9,081 nt of DNA, taken from positions 1-9,081 of the forward strand of contig JAEYXM010000023.1 of assembly GCA_023428465.1 (NCBI GenBank), written 5' to 3'. Shown here piece after piece: positions 1 through 5,897 of the stretch. The DNA is from Actinomycetes bacterium (GTDB lineage Bacteria > Actinomycetota > Actinomycetes > Actinomycetales > Cellulomonadaceae). Under the pieces are notes generated by a model that saw only the letters and a list, made by a program, of their open reading frames with translations, was not told the DNA's origin and did not search any database. Position numbers and translations under genes: made by a program. The number at the start of each line of letters is the position of its first letter. Position 1 is the first letter of the stretch.

Positions 1-249
1 CCCGGGCACCCCTACCCCGACCACGACGTCGCCTACCCCTACCCCCGCGAGGGCACCTTCACCATCACCCTGACCACCACCTACACCGGCCGCTACCGCC
101 TCGCCGGCTCCACCACCTGGCTCCCCGTCGTCGGCACCGCCACCACCACCAGCACCGCCGGACCCCTCACCCCCGAAGAACACGAGACCCACCTCGTCCA
201 CGGCAACTGCTACCAGAACCCCCACGGCCCCTACTGCGACAACGACTGA
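1..249 (+). CDS. C-terminal fragment of a PKD-like secreted/envelope protein, unrecognised
   Basis: Frame 1 is open from the window edge to a TGA at 247-249, giving the last 82 residues; the start lies outside. Seen: an aromatic/proline-rich stretch (HPYPDHDVAYPYPREG, residues 3-18), a beta-rich segment (TFTITLTTTYTGRYRLAG), a Thr-rich strand around GTATTTSTAGP and a short tail with two Cys (residues 70 and 79). The Y-x-Y-P-x-x-G-T-F-T-I-T-L-T-T pattern resembles the closing strands of PKD/Ig-like domains of actinobacterial extracellular proteins; this is a family-level guess from pattern, not a firm assignment. Codon use is odd: 73 of 82 sense codons end in C and none ends in T, whereas the genes to the right mix G and C. 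That may mean different ancestry, such as an accessory element ending here. It is convergent with the HAD gene, 48 bp away. Confidence 0.7.
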   Translation, partial: PGHPYPDHDVAYPYPREGTFTITLTTTYTGRYRLAGSTTWLPVVGTATTTSTAGPLTPEEHETHLVHGNCYQNPHGPYCDND

Positions 250-297
250 CCCACCCGCGGCCGCACACGGCGACCCGGCCAGTCAGACCCCGGGCGT
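250..297. other. Convergent intergenic spacer without a recognisable terminator
   Basis: This 48-bp gap separates two convergent stop codons. It contains a GCGGCCGC palindrome at 257-264 but no longer stem followed by a T run, so no intrinsic terminator can be called. It also marks the switch between the C-ending codon style on the left and ordinary G/C-mixed usage on the right. Confidence 0.5.
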
Positions 298-1074
298 TCA
301 GGCCGCGCCGGTGACCCCGAGCAGCGCGGGCAGCTCGTCGAGGCCCGCCACGACGAGCACACCGGCCTCGCGGGCGGCCGCGATGTCCTCCGCCGGGATG
401 TCGACGCGACGGGTGCCCGGCCGGTCGATCCAGATGCCGACCATGCCTGCCTGCACAGCGGCGCGTGCATCGATGTCGAGTTCGTCGCCCACGTACGCGG
501 TGTGCTCGGGGGCCGTGCCGAGCAGGCGGCACGCCTCCGCGAAGACCCGCGGGTCGGGCTTGCCGAAACCGAGCGTGTCGACGCCGACGAGCACCGGCAC
601 GTGCGGCAGGCCCACCCGCTCCATCTTGGTGACCTGGTGGTCGACCGCCGCGTTCGTCAGCGAGCCCACCGCGACGCCGGCCTCCATCAGGGTGTCGACG
701 ACGCCGGCCGCGTCGTCGTGCGCGACCCACCCACGCGCAAAACCGTCCTCGAAGAGCGCGTTCCACGCCAGGTACTCGGCCTCGTCGAGCTGGGCGCCGC
801 CGAAGTCCGCGTGCAGCGCGTTGACGCGGCGCATCCGCTGCTCGAGGTAGCCGACCTCACCGCGCGTGTACGCGCGGTAGTGCCCGCCAACGTCGGCGCG
901 CCAGGCTGCGAGGACCGCGGCGTGGCCGTCCGCGTCGAGGTGCGGCAGATACACCTCGGCCACCCCGCTCAGGGCCGCGGCGAACGCCACCTGGGTGTTG
1001 ACGAGCGTGTCGTCGACGTCGAAGAGCACACCGTCGATCCGGCGCGGCACCGCCGCACCGCCCGCGTCCGTCAC
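298..1074 (-). CDS. HAD superfamily hydrolase (probable small-molecule phosphatase)
   Basis: 258 residues from a GTG at 1074 whose GTGA overlaps the gltX stop codon by 4 nt. No Shine-Dalgarno is visible, so translational coupling to gltX is the likely mode of initiation; a second in-frame GTG at 1050 is the alternative start. The HAD motifs are all present: motif I DVDDT with nucleophile Asp19 and acid/base Asp21, motif II around GSLTN (Thr140), motif III Lys172 in GFGKPDP, and motif IV GDELDID (Asp197, Asp202). The helical segment between motifs I and II (about 27-118) is a C1-type cap, as in phosphoglycolate phosphatase and haloacid dehalogenase-like enzymes. The family hydrolyses phosphate esters, less often C-halogen bonds; the substrate cannot be read from sequence. 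Length is normal. A conserved catalytic core and coupling to gltX suggest a housekeeping cytosolic enzyme. Confidence 0.9.
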   Translation of the reverse strand: MTDAGGAAVPRRIDGVLFDVDDTLVNTQVAFAAALSGVAEVYLPHLDADGHAAVLAAWRADVGGHYRAYTRGEVGYLEQRMRRVNALHADFGGAQLDEAEYLAWNALFEDGFARGWVAHDDAAGVVDTLMEAGVAVGSLTNAAVDHQVTKMERVGLPHVPVLVGVDTLGFGKPDPRVFAEACRLLGTAPEHTAYVGDELDIDARAAVQAGMVGIWIDRPGTRRVDIPAEDIAAAREAGVLVVAGLDELPALLGVTGAA

Positions 1075-2573
1075 AGCGTCGCGCGCAGCGCGTCCAGGCG
1101 CGCCAGCGTCTGCTCGCGGCCCAGGATCTCCATCGACTCGAACAGCGGCGGAGACACCCGGCGCCCCGTCACGGCGACCCGCAGGGGCGTGAACGCCACG
1201 CGCGGCTTGAGCCCGAGACCCTCGACGAGCGCGCCGCTCAGGGCTGCCTGGATCGATGCGGCATCGAACTGCGGCACGTCCGCGAGGACCGACCGCGCGG
1301 CGTCGACCACCTGGGCGGCGTCGGACGCAAGCGCCTTGCGCGCGTCGTCGGCGACCTCGATCGTGTCCGTGAAGAGGAAGCCGAGCATGCCGGTCGCCTC
1401 CGCGAGGAGCCCGATGCGCTCCTGCACGAGCGGCGCGGCGGCGTCGAGCACGGCGCGCTGAGCGTCCGTCAGGCCTGCGTAGGACTCCGCCTCGACGAGG
1501 CCCGCGGAGGCCAGGTAGGGAACCACCCGCTCGCGGAACACCTCGGGGGCGAGCATGCGCACGTGCGCCCCGTTGATGGCCTCGGCCTTCTTCAGGTCGA
1601 ACCGCGCGGCGTTGGGGTTGACGTCGGCGACGTCGAACGCGGCGATCATCTCCTCGACCGTGAAGATGTCGTTGTCCGGGGCGATCGACCAGCCGAGCAG
1701 GGCGAGGTAGTTCAGCAGGCCCTCCTTGACGAAGCCCCACTCGCGCAGCAGAAAGAGATTCGACTCCGGGTCCCGCTTGGAGAGCTTCTTGTTGCCCTCG
1801 CCCATGACGTAGGGAAGGTGCCCGTACACGGGCTCGTGGTCAGCCAGCCCGAGCGCGATGAGCGCCCGCCAGAGCACGACCTGCCGCGGGGTCGAGGACA
1901 GCAAATCCTCGCCACGGAGCACGTGCGTGATCCGCATGAGCGCGTCGTCGACCGGGTTCGTCAGCGTGTACAGCGGCTGGCCGTTGGCGCGCACGATGAC
2001 GTAGTCCGGCACGGAGCCCACGGGGAACGTCAGCTCGCCGCGGATGAGGTCGGTGAACGTCACGTCCTCGTCGGGCATCCGGATGCGCAGCACGGGCTCG
2101 CGGCCCTCGGCGCGGTAGGCCGCCTTCTGCTCCTCGGTGAGGTCGCGGTCGAACCCGTCGTAGCCGAGCTTCGGGTCGCGGCCGGCGGCGCGGTGCCGCT
2201 CCTCGACCTCCTCGGGCGTGCTGAACGACTCGTAGGCGTACCCGCCCTCGAGCAGGCGCCGCGCGACGTCGGCGTAGATGTCCATGCGCTCCGACTGGCG
2301 GTACGGCCCGTACGGGCCGCCGACCTCGACACCCTCGTCCCAGTCCATGCCGAGCCAGCGCATGGCCTCGACCAGGAGCTCGTAGCTCTCCTGGCTGTCG
2401 CGGGCGGCGTCGGTGTCCTCGATGCGGAACACGAACGTGCCGCCCACGTGCCGGGCGTACGCCCAGTTGAACAGGCAGGTGCGGATGTTGCCGACGTGAG
2501 GGTTCCCGGTCGGCGAGGGGCAGAAGCGGACGCGGATCGGGGCGTCGGGCGCGGAGGAGGCGGTGGTCGTCAT
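1071..2573 (-). CDS. gltX: Glutamyl-tRNA synthetase (class I)
   Basis: 500 residues, full family length. It activates glutamate with ATP and charges tRNA(Glu) in the cytosol. Seen: the N-terminal nucleotide-binding fold with the class I HIGH-type signature in PSPTGNPHVGNIR (about 19-31, His26), FRIEDTDAARDS (49-60), the tRNA acceptor-binding region with LRGEDLLSSTPRQ (219-231), the KMSKS-type loop KKLSKRDPESN (262-272), and the C-terminal helical anticodon-binding region ending in a RVAFTPLRVAVTGRRVSPPLFESM-like block (from about 458). From known biology, most actinobacteria lack GlnRS, so this enzyme is probably non-discriminating and feeds GatCAB; this is inference. The ATG at 2573 is chosen because a TAGGCT box lies 10 nt upstream and would place the transcript start about 3 nt before it; an in-frame GTG at 2582 would lie upstream of that start. 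The downstream HAD gene overlaps by 4 nt; the fumarylacetoacetase gene ends 44 bp upstream on the same strand. Confidence 0.97.
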   Translation of the reverse strand: MTTTASSAPDAPIRVRFCPSPTGNPHVGNIRTCLFNWAYARHVGGTFVFRIEDTDAARDSQESYELLVEAMRWLGMDWDEGVEVGGPYGPYRQSERMDIYADVARRLLEGGYAYESFSTPEEVEERHRAAGRDPKLGYDGFDRDLTEEQKAAYRAEGREPVLRIRMPDEDVTFTDLIRGELTFPVGSVPDYVIVRANGQPLYTLTNPVDDALMRITHVLRGEDLLSSTPRQVVLWRALIALGLADHEPVYGHLPYVMGEGNKKLSKRDPESNLFLLREWGFVKEGLLNYLALLGWSIAPDNDIFTVEEMIAAFDVADVNPNAARFDLKKAEAINGAHVRMLAPEVFRERVVPYLASAGLVEAESYAGLTDAQRAVLDAAAPLVQERIGLLAEATGMLGFLFTDTIEVADDARKALASDAAQVVDAARSVLADVPQFDAASIQAALSGALVEGLGLKPRVAFTPLRVAVTGRRVSPPLFESMEILGREQTLARLDALRATL

Positions 2574-2583
2574 GGTGCGCACC

Positions 2584-2589
2584 AGCCTA
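2584..2589 (-). promoter_or_regulatory. -10 box (TAGGCT) of gltX, near-leaderless
   Basis: On the minus strand TAGGCT is followed by GGTGCGCACC and the gltX ATG. With the usual 6-7 nt between -10 box and transcript start, the mRNA would begin at about 2577-2576, leaving a leader of only 3-4 nt. No Shine-Dalgarno and no convincing -35 hexamer are seen. It would give gltX and the HAD gene a promoter independent of the upstream fumarylacetoacetase gene. Confidence 0.55.
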
Positions 2590-2617
2590 GTGGCGCTCCC
2601 CGGACGCCCCGAGCCGG

Positions 2618-3391
2618 TCAGTCGCGCCTGAGGACGGGGTTGCGCAGCACGCCGATGCCCTCGACCTCGCACTCGACGACATCGCCGTGCTCGATCGGCC
2701 CGACGCCGGCGGGCGTGCCCGTGAGGATCACGTCGCCGGGCAGGAGCGTGAACACCTCGGAGATGTAGGAGACCAGGTTCGCCACGTCGACCAGCAGGTC
2801 CGCCGTCGTCCCGTCCTGGCGCACCTCGCCGTTGACGCGGGCGGTCACGCGCAGGTCCTCCGGGTCGAGCCCGACGGCCACGTACGGGCCGAGCGGGCAC
2901 GCGCCGTCGAACCCCTTCGCGCGCGTCCACTGGTCGTCGCTGCGCTGGATGTCCCGCGCCGTCACGTCGTTGCCGACCGTGTACCCGAAGACCTTCCCCA
3001 GCGCGGCCTCGGGCGACACGTCGCGCGTGACCTTGCCGATGACGACGGCGAGCTCGGCCTCGTGGTGGACCTCGGCCGACCAGTGCGGGAGGACGATCGG
3101 GTCGTCCGGCCCGATGACGGACGTGTTCGGCTTGAGGAACAGCAGCGGCGACGTGGGGACCTCGTTGCCCATCTCCCGGACGTGGTCCGCGTAGTTGCGC
3201 CCGACCCCGACGACCTTGGACCGCGGGATGACGGGCGCGAGCAGCCGGAGATCGTCCCGGTCGAGCGGGACGCGCTCCCCCGTGGGTTGCACGGACATGT
3301 AGAGCGGGTCCCCGGAGATGACGGCGAGGTCGTCGCCGTCGACGACGGCGAACCGGGGGTCGCCCCCCGTGGTGAAGCGCGCGATGAGCAT
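2618..3391 (-). CDS. Fumarylacetoacetate hydrolase (FAH) family protein
   Basis: 257 residues, the usual size for the bacterial single-domain plus short N-terminal form. Seen: the substrate entry segment VGVGRNYADHVREMG (61-75), FLKPNTSVIGPDDPIVLP (85-102), the metal site with HHEAELAVVIG (Glu111, Glu113) and NDVTARD (Asp142), and the C-terminal LLPGDVILTGTPAGVGP (216-232). These match the Mg2+/Mn2+-binding FAH fold, whose members include acylpyruvases, oxaloacetate decarboxylases (FAHD1 type) and 2-hydroxyhepta-2,4-diene-1,7-dioate isomerases; the precise substrate is not determinable. No other aromatic-degradation gene is nearby, so a metabolite-clearing role is more likely than a catabolic one. 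In Mycobacterium tuberculosis a member annotated as such an isomerase (Rv2993c) also sits directly before gltX (Rv2992c), so the neighbourhood appears conserved. The ATG at 3391 is fixed by a TAGCCT box 6 nt upstream. Confidence 0.93.
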   Translation of the reverse strand: MLIARFTTGGDPRFAVVDGDDLAVISGDPLYMSVQPTGERVPLDRDDLRLLAPVIPRSKVVGVGRNYADHVREMGNEVPTSPLLFLKPNTSVIGPDDPIVLPHWSAEVHHEAELAVVIGKVTRDVSPEAALGKVFGYTVGNDVTARDIQRSDDQWTRAKGFDGACPLGPYVAVGLDPEDLRVTARVNGEVRQDGTTADLLVDVANLVSYISEVFTLLPGDVILTGTPAGVGPIEHGDVVECEVEGIGVLRNPVLRRD

Positions 3392-3397
3392 CCACCC

Positions 3398-3403
3398 AGG
3401 CTA
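3398..3403 (-). promoter_or_regulatory. -10 box (TAGCCT) of the FAH-family gene, leaderless
   Basis: Minus-strand TAGCCT is followed by GGGTGG and then ATG, a 6-nt spacing that places the expected transcript start on the A of the start codon or within 1 nt. No leader can carry a Shine-Dalgarno. The box sits in the 52-bp divergent spacer, 28 bp from the opposing -10 box at 3432-3437. No recognisable -35 element is seen. Confidence 0.6.
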
Positions 3404-3431
3404 TCGGCCCGGCCCGGCGCGGAGCCGCCGC

Positions 3432-3437
3432 TAGGGT
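3432..3437 (+). promoter_or_regulatory. -10 box (TAGGGT) of the membrane acyltransferase gene, leaderless
   Basis: CTAGGGT is followed by GCGTGC and a GTG start codon at 3444, so the expected transcript start falls on the G of GTG. The spacing equals that of the divergent FAH-family promoter. No -35 hexamer close to TTGACA is seen at 16-18 bp upstream. Confidence 0.6.
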
Positions 3438-3443
3438 GCGTGC

Positions 3444-4556
3444 GTGGAAGCCGCCCGGACCCCGCGGATCGGCGGCGTGGACGTCGCGCGGGGCATCGCC
3501 GTCCTGGGCATGTTCACAGCCCACATCGGCAACGACGCGGACCTGCAGGTCGGCGACGCGAGCAGCCTCCTCGAGGCGTTCGACGGCCGGTCCGCCGCAG
3601 GGTTCGCGCTCCTCGCGGGCGTGTCCGCGGCGCTCCTCAGCGGCGGGCGGGCGCCGTTGGCGGGCCCGCGCCTGCGGCACGCCCGGGTCCGGATCCTCAC
3701 GCGGGCCCTGCTCCTCGCGCCGCTCGGCCTCGCGCTCGAGGCGCTCGACACGCCCGTGATCGTCATCCTGCCGACGTACGCGATCCTCTTCGCCGTCATG
3801 GCGGGAGTCGTCCGGCTGCGGGTCCGCGCGCTGCTCGTCGCCGCCGCGATCGTGCTCGTCGCCGCCCCGCCCGTGGTGGTCCTGGCCCGCGACACCTTCG
3901 GTACGGAGGGGCCACCGGCGCCGCTCGACCTGGTCATCGGGCACTTCTACCCGGCGGCCGGGTGGATCGCGTACCTCCTCGTGGGGCTCGCCGTCGGGCG
4001 GCTCGACCTGCGCGAGACCGCCGTGCGATGGCGACTCGTCGCCGTCGGCGCCGCCGTGGCCGTCGCCGGACACCTGGTGAACGCCGTGGCGATGCGCGCC
4101 ATCGACGAGTCCCACACGCTGCGCCGGGCGCTGCTGACGACGCTCCCCCACTCGTCGTCGGGCGTCGAGATCGCCGCGAACTCGGGCGTCGTGCTCGCGG
4201 TGCTGGGCCTGTGCCTGATGGTCGCGGACCGGTTCCCGCGCGCGGTCGCGCCGGTCGCGGCGACGGGCGCGCTCGCCCTGACCGCCTACTGCGGCCACCT
4301 CGTGGCCATCGCGGTCATCGGGCGGGAGCTCGTGTGGCAGCCGGACAACGTGACGCTCCTGGCGTTCATCGGCGTGACGCTCGCCGCGACGTGGCTGTGG
4401 CGCGCGACGCTCGGGCGCGGTCCCCTCGAGCGCCTGCTGCACCTCGCCTCGACGGGCGTGGCCGACGTCGTCGTCCCCGACGGGCGCGCGCCGACCTCCG
4501 GCGCGACGCCACCAGGCGACGCCGAGCCCGAGCCGGCCGCTCCCGTCCCCGGGTAG
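3444..4556 (+). CDS. Polytopic membrane acyltransferase-like protein (DUF1624/DUF418 type)
   Basis: 370 residues from a GTG start. The N-terminus GGVDVARGIAVLGMFTAHI (10-28) carries the R/G-x-x-D-x-x-R-G-x-A-x-x-x-M pattern of the heparan-alpha-glucosaminide N-acetyltransferase-like (DUF1624) and DUF418 membrane families. I count about ten hydrophobic segments: roughly 13-28, 49-67, 87-100, 105-123, 129-147, 164-184, 197-215, 247-263, 270-293 and 304-321. The late block ALTAYCGHLVAIAVIGREL (277-295) and GRGPLERLLHLAS (324-336) fit the C-terminal half of DUF418 proteins. The tail from about 345 is a disordered Pro/Ala/Glu stretch, probably cytoplasmic. Such proteins are thought to move acyl groups across or at the membrane, for example onto envelope glycans, but the donor and acceptor here are unknown. 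It is divergent from the FAH-family gene and convergent with the methyltransferase gene, with 6 bp between the stops. Confidence 0.85.
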   Translation: MEAARTPRIGGVDVARGIAVLGMFTAHIGNDADLQVGDASSLLEAFDGRSAAGFALLAGVSAALLSGGRAPLAGPRLRHARVRILTRALLLAPLGLALEALDTPVIVILPTYAILFAVMAGVVRLRVRALLVAAAIVLVAAPPVVVLARDTFGTEGPPAPLDLVIGHFYPAAGWIAYLLVGLAVGRLDLRETAVRWRLVAVGAAVAVAGHLVNAVAMRAIDESHTLRRALLTTLPHSSSGVEIAANSGVVLAVLGLCLMVADRFPRAVAPVAATGALALTAYCGHLVAIAVIGRELVWQPDNVTLLAFIGVTLAATWLWRATLGRGPLERLLHLASTGVADVVVPDGRAPTSGATPPGDAEPEPAAPVPG

Positions 4557-4562
4557 GTCCCG

Positions 4563-5375
4563 TCAGACGCGGACGATCAGCTCGCCGTGCGGTGTGGCGA
4601 ACCAGCCGTCGGGCTCCGCGCCCCACGCCTCCCAGGCGTCGCGCAGCGTCTCGAGCAGGACGTCGTCGGCGAGCCCGTACTCACGGGCCTGCCGCGCGAA
4701 CTCCGACGACACGACGCGCTCGGCCCACATCGATGACCACCACAGGCGGTCGTCGGGCGTGCCGAAGCACCACACGCCCGCGCCCGGCGTGACCTGGTCG
4801 GCCGTGAAGCCGGCCTGGAGCGCCCAGGACAACAGGCGTCGCCCCGCGTCGGCCTGCGCACGGTTGGCCGCCGTGATCTCGTGGTACAGGTGCCGCCACT
4901 CCTCCAGGCCCTGCGACTCGGGGTACCAGGTCATGGCGCCGTAGTCGCTGTCGCGGACGGCGATGATCCCGCCGGGACGCGTGACGCGCCGCATCTCGCG
5001 CAGTGCGGCGATCGGGTCGGTGAGGTGCTGGAGCACCTGGTGGGCGTGCACGACGTCGAACGAGGCGTCGGGGTGGTCGAGCGCGTACACGTCGCCGACG
5101 TCGAACGTGACGTCGACGCCTTGGTCGGCCGCGTGCGCGCGGGCGGTCTCGAGCACGGCGGCCGACGCGTCGATGCCGACCACCTCCCCGGGCGCGACGA
5201 GGGCGGCGAGGTCGGCGGTGATGGTCCCCGGGCCGCAGCCCACGTCCAGCAGGCGCAGGCCCGGCGCCAGGTGCGGCAGCAGGTAGGCCGCCGAGTTCTG
5301 CGCGGTGCGCCAGCTGTGGGAGCGCAGGACGCTCGCGTGGTGTCCGTGGGTGTAGACGTCGGGTGCCATGGTCAT
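4563..5375 (-). CDS. Class I SAM-dependent methyltransferase
   Basis: 270 residues from the ATG at 5375 (MTMAPDVYTHGHH); a second ATG two codons on (5369) is equally possible and neither has a Shine-Dalgarno. The Rossmann methyltransferase motifs are clear: motif I LLDVGCGPGTIT (42-53), the acidic ribose-binding residue in VVGIDAS (Asp69), the adenine-region FDVGDVYALD (91-100), motif IV-like FDVVHAHQVLQHLTDP (106-121) and RPGGIIAVRD (133-142). The layout matches the UbiE/Methyltransf_11 group acting on small molecules; the acceptor is unknown. The C-terminal region has a conserved-looking aromatic block (GVWCFGTPDDRLWWSSMWAERV, in two parts from residues 200 and 211) that may shape the acceptor pocket. 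It lies 60 bp downstream of rnhA on the same strand, and a 16-bp palindrome sits 10 bp before the start, so it may have its own regulation. It meets the acyltransferase gene tail to tail. Confidence 0.92.
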   Translation of the reverse strand: MTMAPDVYTHGHHASVLRSHSWRTAQNSAAYLLPHLAPGLRLLDVGCGPGTITADLAALVAPGEVVGIDASAAVLETARAHAADQGVDVTFDVGDVYALDHPDASFDVVHAHQVLQHLTDPIAALREMRRVTRPGGIIAVRDSDYGAMTWYPESQGLEEWRHLYHEITAANRAQADAGRRLLSWALQAGFTADQVTPGAGVWCFGTPDDRLWWSSMWAERVVSSEFARQAREYGLADDVLLETLRDAWEAWGAEPDGWFATPHGELIVRV

Positions 5376-5384
5376 CAGTGAGGC

Positions 5385-5400
5385 ACGCGAGCGCTCGCGT
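5385..5400. promoter_or_regulatory. 16-bp perfect palindrome upstream of the methyltransferase gene (possible operator)
   Basis: ACGCGAGCGCTCGCGT is its own reverse complement and lies entirely in the 60-bp gap between rnhA and the methyltransferase, 9 bp from the latter's ATG. A dimeric repressor site is the obvious reading. The same DNA could form a 6-bp RNA hairpin with a GCGC loop just before the start codon. There is no T run after it, so it is not an intrinsic terminator. A second, 8-bp palindrome CTCGCGAG at 5423-5430 lies in the same gap and shares the TCGCG core. In DNA this GC-rich about 0.6 such 16-bp palindromes are expected per 9 kb, so chance is not excluded. Confidence 0.4.
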
Positions 5401-5435
5401 ATCAAGAAACGGGACGTGATGTCTCGCGAGCCGGA

Positions 5436-5867
5436 CTACGCGCGGGGAACGCCCCGGTTCGCGAGCTGGTCCGCGCGCTCGTTGCCCGGGTCCCCCGCGT
5501 GTCCCTTGACCCACCGCCAGGTCACCGTGTGCCGCGCCAGCTCGGCGTCGAGCTCGCGCCACAGGTCGGCGTTCTTGACCGGCTGCTTGGCGGCGGTCTT
5601 CCAGCCGTTGCGCTTCCAGCCCGCCAACCACTGCGTGATGCCCTGCATCACGTACCTGGAGTCGACGTGCAGCACGACGTCGCACGGCCGGTTCAGCGCG
5701 CGGAGCGCCTGGATGGCCGCCATGAGCTCCATCCGGTTGTTCGTCGTGACGGCCTCTCCGCCGTAGAGCTCCTTCTCGCGGGAGCCGAACCGCAGGAGTG
5801 CGCCCCAGCCGCCCGGCCCAGGGTTGCCCTTGCACGCGCCGTCGGTCCACATCTCGACAGCGGTCAT
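5436..5867 (-). CDS. rnhA: Ribonuclease HI
   Basis: 143 residues, typical of the compact bacterial enzyme. It cleaves the RNA strand of RNA:DNA hybrids, removing R-loops and primer remnants in the cytoplasm. The catalytic set is complete and aligns with the E. coli enzyme shifted by one: Asp9 in WTDGACKGNPGPGGWG, Glu47 in NNRMELMAAI, Asp69 in HVDSRYVMQGI, His123 in WVKGHAG and Asp133 in GNERADQLAN. The basic handle segment WKRNGWKTAAKQPVKN (84-99), used for hybrid binding, is present. The ATG at 5867 is supported by a TAGGGT box 7 nt upstream. The gene begins 30 bp after the stop codon of the surface-protein gene; the promoter occupies that gap, so rnhA is probably transcribed separately. The methyltransferase gene follows after 60 bp. 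Confidence 0.97.
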   Translation of the reverse strand: MTAVEMWTDGACKGNPGPGGWGALLRFGSREKELYGGEAVTTNNRMELMAAIQALRALNRPCDVVLHVDSRYVMQGITQWLAGWKRNGWKTAAKQPVKNADLWRELDAELARHTVTWRWVKGHAGDPGNERADQLANRGVPRA

Positions 5868-5874
5868 GGGCGGG

Positions 5875-5880
5875 ACCCTA
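5875..5880 (-). promoter_or_regulatory. -10 box (TAGGGT) of rnhA, leaderless
   Basis: Minus-strand CTAGGGT is followed by CCCGCCC and ATG. A 7-nt spacing places the transcript start at the start codon itself. The same heptamer CTAGGGT occurs before the membrane acyltransferase gene at 3431-3437. A -35 element would have to overlap the stop codon of the surface-protein gene, where TCGTGA (5898-5903) matches TTGACA at only three positions. Confidence 0.6.
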
Positions 5881-5897
5881 GCCGAACGGCCGAGGCG

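Noticed and set aside
257..264. GCGGCCGC palindrome as a terminator or attachment site
   Set aside because: Eight-base GC palindromes are common at this composition; there is no T run, no tRNA gene and no flanking direct repeat.
2574..4442. In-frame N-terminal extension of gltX by over 600 codons
   Set aside because: The extension is Arg/Gly-rich, overlaps the FAH-family gene in another frame, and gltX has its own promoter and normal family length from 2573.
2687..4792. Open frame of about 700 codons on the plus strand across the FAH-family, acyltransferase-like and methyltransferase genes
   Set aside because: It is Arg/Gly/Pro/Ala-rich low-complexity sequence, a by-product of GC-rich DNA. 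It overlaps three well-supported genes in other frames and contains no domain.
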